This document shows, in pieces, positions 58,901-64,000 of a stretch of DNA of 64,000 bases. Source of the stretch: Cryptomeria japonica (Eukaryota > Streptophyta > Pinopsida > Cupressales > Cupressaceae). The notes beneath the pieces were generated by a model. The model was not told the DNA's origin. It saw only the letters and a list, made by a program, of their open reading frames with translations, and did not search any database. The first letter of the stretch is position 1. Every line of letters begins with the position of its first letter. The DNA lies in assembly GCF_030272615.1 (NCBI RefSeq), contig NC_081407.1, positions 267,041,574 to 267,105,573 on the forward strand. Reading direction: 5' to 3'. The position numbers and the translations under genes were made by a program.

Positions 58901-60059
58901 TGAGCAACCAGATGGGTTTTCCCTATCTGAAGACAGTGACATGGTATGTAGGCTACATAAAGCCTTATATGGACTAAAGCAGGCACTTAGAGCATGGTAT
59001 GAGCGCCTGCATTCCCATCTTGTGAAGATTGGATTTGAGAGAACAAGTGAAGATAGCAATATCTACCTGAAGTCTGAAGGAGATCAGATCCTGATCTGTG
59101 AGGTATTTGTTGATGACATTATCTTTGGTGGAGATGACAAGATGAATCATGAATTTGCAGATGAGATGAAGAAAGAGTTTGAGATGTCACTCATAGGGGA
59201 GATTAAGTTCTTCATTGGACTGTAGATCCAGTAGATGAAGGATGGAATCTTTATCACTCTGTCCAAGTATGTCAAAGAGGTGTTGAAGACCTTTGGCATG
59301 GAAAATAGCAAACCGGTTGGTACACCGATGGTGACCGGTTGTAAACTATCCAAAGAGGATGACTCTGCATTGGTTGATGAGAAGGAATACCGATCAATGA
59401 TTGGTAAGTTGCATTATGTAGTGCATAGCAGACCAGATATTGCACATACAGTTGATATTACTGCAAGATTCCAGAAAAGTCCAAGGGAATCCCACTTGGT
59501 TGCAGTCAAGCAGATTCTTAGGTATCTGAAGGGAACTGTTGACTATGGATTGTGGTATCCATATAGCAAGGATTTCAACTTGAAAGTGTTCACAGATGCT
59601 GATTGGGCTGGTAATGTAGATGACTGGAAGAGCATAACCAGTGGTGTATTCTTCCTTGGTGGTAGACTAGTCTCATGGATGAGTAAGAAGCAGAGTTGTA
59701 TCTCTCAATCTATAGCGGAAGCGGAGTATGTTGCAACTTTCATGAACTGCACTCAGACAATTTGGATGAAGCATGTATTAAATGGCTTCAAAGTTCCTGT
59801 ATCTGAACTGGTAAGTATATTCTGTGATAACACAAGTGCTATCAATATTTCAAAGAATCCGGTTTTACATTCTAGAACCAAGCACTTTGAGCTTAAGTAT
59901 CATTTCTTGAGAGAAAAGGTTCAGAACAAAGAGATTGCACTGGAGCATGTTTCCAGTAAGGAACAATTAGCAGACATATTCACCAAGCCTCTCCCAAAGA
60001 CTACATTTATGTACTTAAGAGGTGAATTAGGGGTACTGCCCCTTCAGGAGGTGAACTAA
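55962..60059 (+). pseudogene. Copia gag-pol polyprotein, one frame with six TAG codons
   Basis: ATG 55962 to TAA 60057-60059 is one frame of 1,365 codons without any frameshift. Domains in order: gag (MKREGPKFSRENFSIW; VNPKEVWDTLENIYGG), zinc knuckle CFSCNQIGHIAVNC (CX2CX4HX4C, near 56753), protease DSGCSHHMTGD (near 57007), integrase zinc region (HRRLCHVN...CRECQLGK) and core ([25 protein letters not shown]), reverse transcriptase ([21 protein letters not shown] near 59105, Phe where Tyr is usual), and RNase H (FTDADWAG; ISQSIAEAEYVA; DNTSAINISKNP). In-frame stops: 56265, 56976, 57744, 57849, 59223 and 59232, all TAG. The gene is otherwise full-length for the family; it would normally produce particle, protease, integrase and RT/RNase H by self-cleavage. 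Confidence 0.95.
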
Positions 60060-60292
60060 AGGTATATGCTCCGCATCAGTCATGTATTGCATAGTCAAAA
60101 TTTTCTTAAGGATTGATGTGTTGAAGGATGCTACTCCTCAGAGGGAGCAACATAATGGAACAGGGAAGCTTGTGCCTCCACTTTGACATTATTGTCAAAG
60201 GGGGAGAAGATGTGAAGCGGAGAAGATATCTGCAGAAATTGGGGGAGAAGATGTGAAGCAGAGAGATATCTTTGTATATTGCCATCAATGCC

Positions 60293-60302
60293 AAAGGGGG
60301 AG
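60293..60302 (+). promoter_or_regulatory. Polypurine tract of the copia element
   Basis: AAAGGGGGAG immediately before the 3' LTR, the plus-strand primer. Two similar GGGGGAGAAGATGTGAAG phrases upstream (60200, 60242) are local duplicates. Confidence 0.85.
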
Positions 60303-60304
60303 AT

Positions 60305-61838
60305 TGTTGGCATTATGTGAATCGGTATGTGGACATAATGACATTGTATGTTGTCATTGATGTCAATATGTTGAAGATGTGTGAACCAGCATATGTGAGA
60401 ACCGGTATAACATTGTGAACCGACATTTGTGCCAAAGTGAAGCGGTGTGCTTGTTCAAGGTGAACCGACATATGGTTATGGGAACCGACACATGGAAGCG
60501 TTGTATGACTACCGGTTGGTAGTCTCAACTTCAAGGTTTCTGGTTGATGTGCTTCAAGTTTGTATGGCTCAATAGGTGACATTGTGTGATGAGTTAGCAT
60601 TGTAATGAAGAACAGATCATGTTGCCACGTCAGCCTTGTGCACGTGAAGGATCTTGCATAAAGGAGATTGTTCCTATCTACCTCGGGAATGTGCGAAGTC
60701 TGTAAAACAATGATAATGTGTGATGGGTTATCAACTACCATGAAATCGGTGAAAATGGAAAATGGAGAATGTCTTGAGATTGGATCAAGACTGTTGCAAT
60801 TAATGGAATGTTCTCAACGGTCAGGATTGAACCGTTTGAATTCCTTAACCTAACAGGTTTAGGATTTAGGGTTTATGCTACCGACCTATCTATTTTCCTA
60901 TAAGGTCGATGTTGTGTTTCTTTCTTAAGTTGTTGGCAAAAGTTGTGTGTGTGTATCCAAGAGAAGGGATGCGTGATTCTTGCCAGACCAAAAGGAGAGA
61001 AGTGATACCTAGAGAATGTAAGTGTAGAAGGTGAAGAGGAGCTTAAGCGGATCTGCATTGGCATTGAGTGCTATTACTAGATCATTGTAATACCTGTTGA
61101 TCTCTAACCACCTCAACAGTTGGAAAATCCCTTAACAGGGTAGCCTTAACCGACTTGCTGAAAATCCTTTAACAGGGTAACTTGAAGCTACTGAGTTAGT
61201 AAAATCCTTTAGTTATTGAGTTCTTGAAATCCTCTAACAAGGTAACCTCGAACAAGGTTTAACCCTTAATCGGGTATTGTAGCCATCCCTTAACCGGGTG
61301 ATCTCTAACATGATCGGTTCCTAGCAGAATCTTTTGTAATGTCTCTAACCGAACAAGGCTCCTAACAAAGCGGGCTTCTAAAGAGTTAAAAAACAACTTG
61401 TGGGTATTCATCCCCACCGTGGTTTTTCCTAGTTGGGTTTCCACGTGAAAAATATGTGTGTCATGTGTGATGCTTTTATCTTGTGATGCTTTGCTATTGT
61501 CTGTCAAGCATATGATGGTTTTGTGTTTTATGCCTGTCTATAAAACATGTTGAACTAGCTGTTATTATGATTTGATGATAGATTATCTGTTTATGCATAA
61601 GGGTGAAATGATAGTGTAGTCTCAAGTTGAGTGAAAGGCTAAGTGAGTAACCGGTTAATGTTTGTCTCAGACATTCTTAGCTTTACTAGTTGCACTCTGT
61701 TTCAAACCAGTATCTCTGTCTGCCAGTCTTTTGAAGTGTTTGTTGTCAAACCGGTTTTGGACTGTATTTTTGTCTATACTGATTCACCCCCTCCTCTTAG
61801 TACCGGTTTGGTACTACTCGGTCATCATTAAGTTATCA
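60305..61838 (+). repeat. 3' LTR of the copia element (1,534 bp)
   Basis: Copy of 54370-55890, ending TTAAGTTATCA, followed by the duplicated ACAAC. Confidence 0.95.
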
Positions 61839-61843
61839 ACAAC

Positions 61844-62077
61844 ATCATCAAGAATCAAAGGAATGTAGAGCATTCTTCCATAAAGACATTAAATACTCTT
61901 TCCTACATATTGTAACTTCCACTATTGTAGCCTTTCGAAAACACCCCATACTTCCTCAATATCACCACTAGATGACATAACAACATCCAAATACCCATTT
62001 TTGGACCATCTACAACATCTGCATAATAGAATAAATTCAACTTACACACCATGTAACATCAATGACAACACCAAACA
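61844..62077 (-). mobile_element. Copia-type LTR in minus orientation, piece 3 of 3
   Basis: Runs from the copia insertion to a minus-strand LTR-like start TGTTTGGTGTTGTCATTGATG at 62077, which resembles TGTTGGCAT...GTTGTCATTGATGTCA of the related LTRs. Inferred outer end of the split LTR. No target duplication with the left end was found. Confidence 0.4.
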
Positions 62078-62697
62078 TGTTAACATCAATGACAATACAA
62101 GTAAAACAACTCAAGTTTCCAGTATTATCACCTAGTTATGCATGAAGATACCCCTCAAAGTAATGTGTTAAAGTTGTAGTAAGTCTAGGAGAAAGAGAAT
62201 CAACACCTAAAAATGCTCATGCATGAAATCAATGAATAGAGAATAATGCCCACAAAATTGTGTTTATGAATGCTACATAAAATTAATAAAATTGTAGATG
62301 TTGAAGAGGGTATTATAAGTGCTTGGAAGAGTTTTGTGAGTGCCAAATAGAAACATTGAGAAATTTAAAAAGATACTTAAAATTTTAAATTGTTAGTTAA
62401 AGAGACATGTAATAGTGAACTAGTTGTTGAGATTTGCCCCATTGTTTTGATAGTTGTTTTTCTTGTATGTTCAAAGTTGAAAGGTGGTAGATTTCATAAC
62501 AAGCAATGATTGCACTATAGTTCTATCAAAGAACAACAACACACCCATTCTATGTTTCTAGCACAATAATACTAGAAATTCCTAAATTAAAATAAATATT
62601 TAACTTTAGATGTATAAATTCGTAAAAAAATAAATATTGTTTGAATTTATGAATGAATAAATCAATTACAATTTAAGAACTTAAAGAACACCAAAAT
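62078..62697. other. Unassigned AT-rich sequence
   Basis: No gene or element recognised. Confidence 0.3.
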
Positions 62698-63560
62698 ATG
62701 AGCATTTCTCCTAATCTGGCACTACCCTTGCACACATCTATGGTGCCCAAGAATCCGCTTATTGATCTTACTAATGAGTTTGATGGCTCTAAGGTTTCCC
62801 ATCCTATTATTTTAGATAGATCAGTTGGCCTCGATGAAGCCATTGGTAGGTCAAAAATGGCTCAATCACTTGTATATTTTAGGTTTTCGTAACATGTTGT
62901 CTTAGACATCTAGGTTGGCTCTATAGATGAAGTTATTAATGGGTTAGAATATATTAGTTGAGGATCAAAGGTTAAGTCTCAACCAAATGTGTCACCAATT
63001 TTTTTTTTTATAATGGGTTTAAATCTTTAAAACGTGCAAAGATATCCCTTATTTTGGAATTTGGGGAAGAATTAATGGAAGAGGAAAAAAAATTTCCACA
63101 CATTGTTTGATTTGTAGATTTAATCATTTTTGGCCAAGCATTTCAAATTTGAATAGATGGGTAATAGAAAATTTGCAACTATTATTGGAAAATGATGTAA
63201 AAATATTTCCAAGTGCTCAAGATTTCTTCATTGCTATTTTTGGCTCCACTAAGGATCAAGACTCAATCCTTTATGCTCATCAATGGATCTACAATCATCA
63301 TCCCCTGCTACTCAAACCTTGACATATGAACTTCAATCCCTCTATTGAATCCTTCAACATCATGTTGATCTAGGTTTGTCTCCCAAATCTCCCATTTCAT
63401 ATTTGGATCAATTCCCGTTTTAAGTCATTTGGTAATTCTTTGGGTGTTGATAAAATTACTTTGAAATTTTTTGTACCACTTTCAACCAAATATTAGTTCA
63501 AATGGATCTTTATAAGAATTTATGTGCAAACATAACTCATAATATTGTTGGTCAATTTTG
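62698..63560 (+). pseudogene. DUF4283-type (LINE ORF1/gag-like) remnant
   Basis: The plus strand encodes, over two frames, a decayed protein. The first part (NPLIDLTNEFDGSKV, from 62698) precedes several stops. The second, from about 63098, reads CRFNHFWPSISNLNRWVIEN, then FPSAQDFFIAIFGSTKDQDS and QWIYNHHPLLLKP. This pattern of aromatic and hydrophobic residues with a D.DSIL..QWIY step is typical of the DUF4283 domain at the start of plant LINE ORF1 proteins. The frame continues past a TGA (63320) and a TAG (63371), both at places where Trp is expected. The zinc knuckle and reverse transcriptase are not present before the window end. Confidence 0.5.
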
Positions 63561-63945
63561 GACCCAATTACTTGATTAAAAATAAAAAGTTGTTGAGTAA
63601 AAATTCCCACAATGAAGTGTCACTATAAGAAAACACACAAAATTTTGTATAATAAATAGACTACGAGGCTAAGGATTATTTCCTTTTCTATATCTTCCAA
63701 TAGAGCTTCTCAAATACAAATTCTCCTTGCAAAATATTTTTATTTTTATTTTGAAGAAACACTCTTAATTATAGAGAGAGGGGATGATAAATACCCATTG
63801 GATACTATTCCCGCATCTATAAAAAAAATCTAAAATATTGTTAATGTCCTTTAAGACATTTATATATTATAAGATAAGAATACCTTATATTTAGACCTTT
63901 GTATTAATATTGGAGAGGTATATAGTATCTAATAATATTATACTC

Positions 63946-64000
63946 TGTAGACACCTAAAAATGTCTCATCAATCTCACACTAATTATTCGTCCTATTAGT
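63946..64000 (+). mobile_element. Possible start of another LTR, cut by window edge
   Basis: TGTAGACACCTAAAAATGTC resembles the TGTAGACACC opening of many plant gypsy LTRs and the minus-strand remnant ending at 39701. Too short to confirm. Confidence 0.3.

Larger units (their letters stand above)
54370..61838 (+). mobile_element. Ty1/copia element, structurally complete, with 5-bp duplication
   Basis: LTRs 54370-55890 and 60305-61838 start TGTTGGCATTATGTGAA and end TTAAGTTATCA. ACAAC lies directly outside both ends (54365-54369, 61839-61843). Primer site and polypurine tract are in place, and a single long frame encodes gag, protease, integrase, reverse transcriptase and RNase H in copia order. 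Six in-frame TAG codons disable it. This is the youngest-looking element in the window. Confidence 0.95.

Noticed and set aside
57885-59225. The 446-codon open segment as a separate intact gene
   Set aside because: It is the middle of the copia polyprotein between TAG codons; its in-frame start codon is an internal Met within integrase.
55962-60059. Reassigned TAG codon or programmed readthrough
   Set aside because: Six TAGs include positions within enzymatic domains, a neighbouring gypsy element also decayed at similar positions, and C-to-T mutation at CAG is sufficient. Kept only as an alternative to test.

Overview
This window looks like nuclear DNA from a large, repeat-rich seed-plant genome, most likely a gymnosperm (conifer-like). 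That is an inference from its character. It is AT-rich, contains almost no intact genes, and is filled with old LTR retrotransposons, including two solo LTRs longer than 4 kb. It also has decayed DNA transposons, LINE fragments and microsatellites. No species assignment is possible by eye, and there are no bacterial signals such as operons, ribosome binding sites or CRISPR.

Layout. 0-1.9 kb: the end of a minus-strand LTR with an amplified short motif. 2.4-14.0 kb: dispersed repeats, plus several short open segments with GT-AG boundaries on the minus strand. I read these tentatively as exons of one unidentified host gene. The clearest is a start-codon exon at 13841-14007, and the likely last exon is at 2458-2532. 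A 4.55-kb solo LTR (7935-12481, duplication CTTCC) sits inside this span and carries a hairpin-forming minisatellite. 14.45-18.29 kb: a Mutator-like element with ~1-kb terminal inverted repeats and a 9-bp target duplication. 19.4-20.1 kb: a broken ORF of unknown family. 20.65-21.93 kb: a minus-strand solo LTR inside an AC microsatellite. 22.6-26.15 kb: a decayed pogo/Tigger-like (DDE_1) transposase and an upstream coding remnant. 26.7-29.9 kb: a possible TIR element. 30.2-32.25 kb: a compound microsatellite, an RNase H-like LINE-type remnant, a linked unknown ORF and an A-rich tail. 32.5-42.7 kb: mostly AT-rich sequence with tandem repeats, a possible MITE, a near-perfect palindrome, an LTR remnant and one possible small secreted-peptide ORF.

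42.76-62.08 kb is a nested cluster. A minus-strand LTR of about 1.4 kb appears split by two insertions. The first is a Ty3/gypsy chromovirus (43423-53839) with its own LTRs, gag, pol and a C-terminal chromodomain; its 5' leader holds a 4.22-kb solo LTR-like element (44289-48510, duplication GTTGC). The second is a Ty1/copia element (54370-61838, duplication ACAAC), complete in structure. Its polyprotein frame is broken only by six TAG codons. 62.7-63.56 kb is a DUF4283-type (LINE ORF1/gag-like) remnant, and a further LTR may begin at 63946.

The most unusual items are: a minus-strand ORF in the 4.22-kb element whose N-terminus resembles the histone H3 tail; the amber-only decay of the copia frame; the long-TIR Mutator-like element; and the hairpin minisatellite in the 4.55-kb LTR. 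None of the mobile elements appears able to move by itself.
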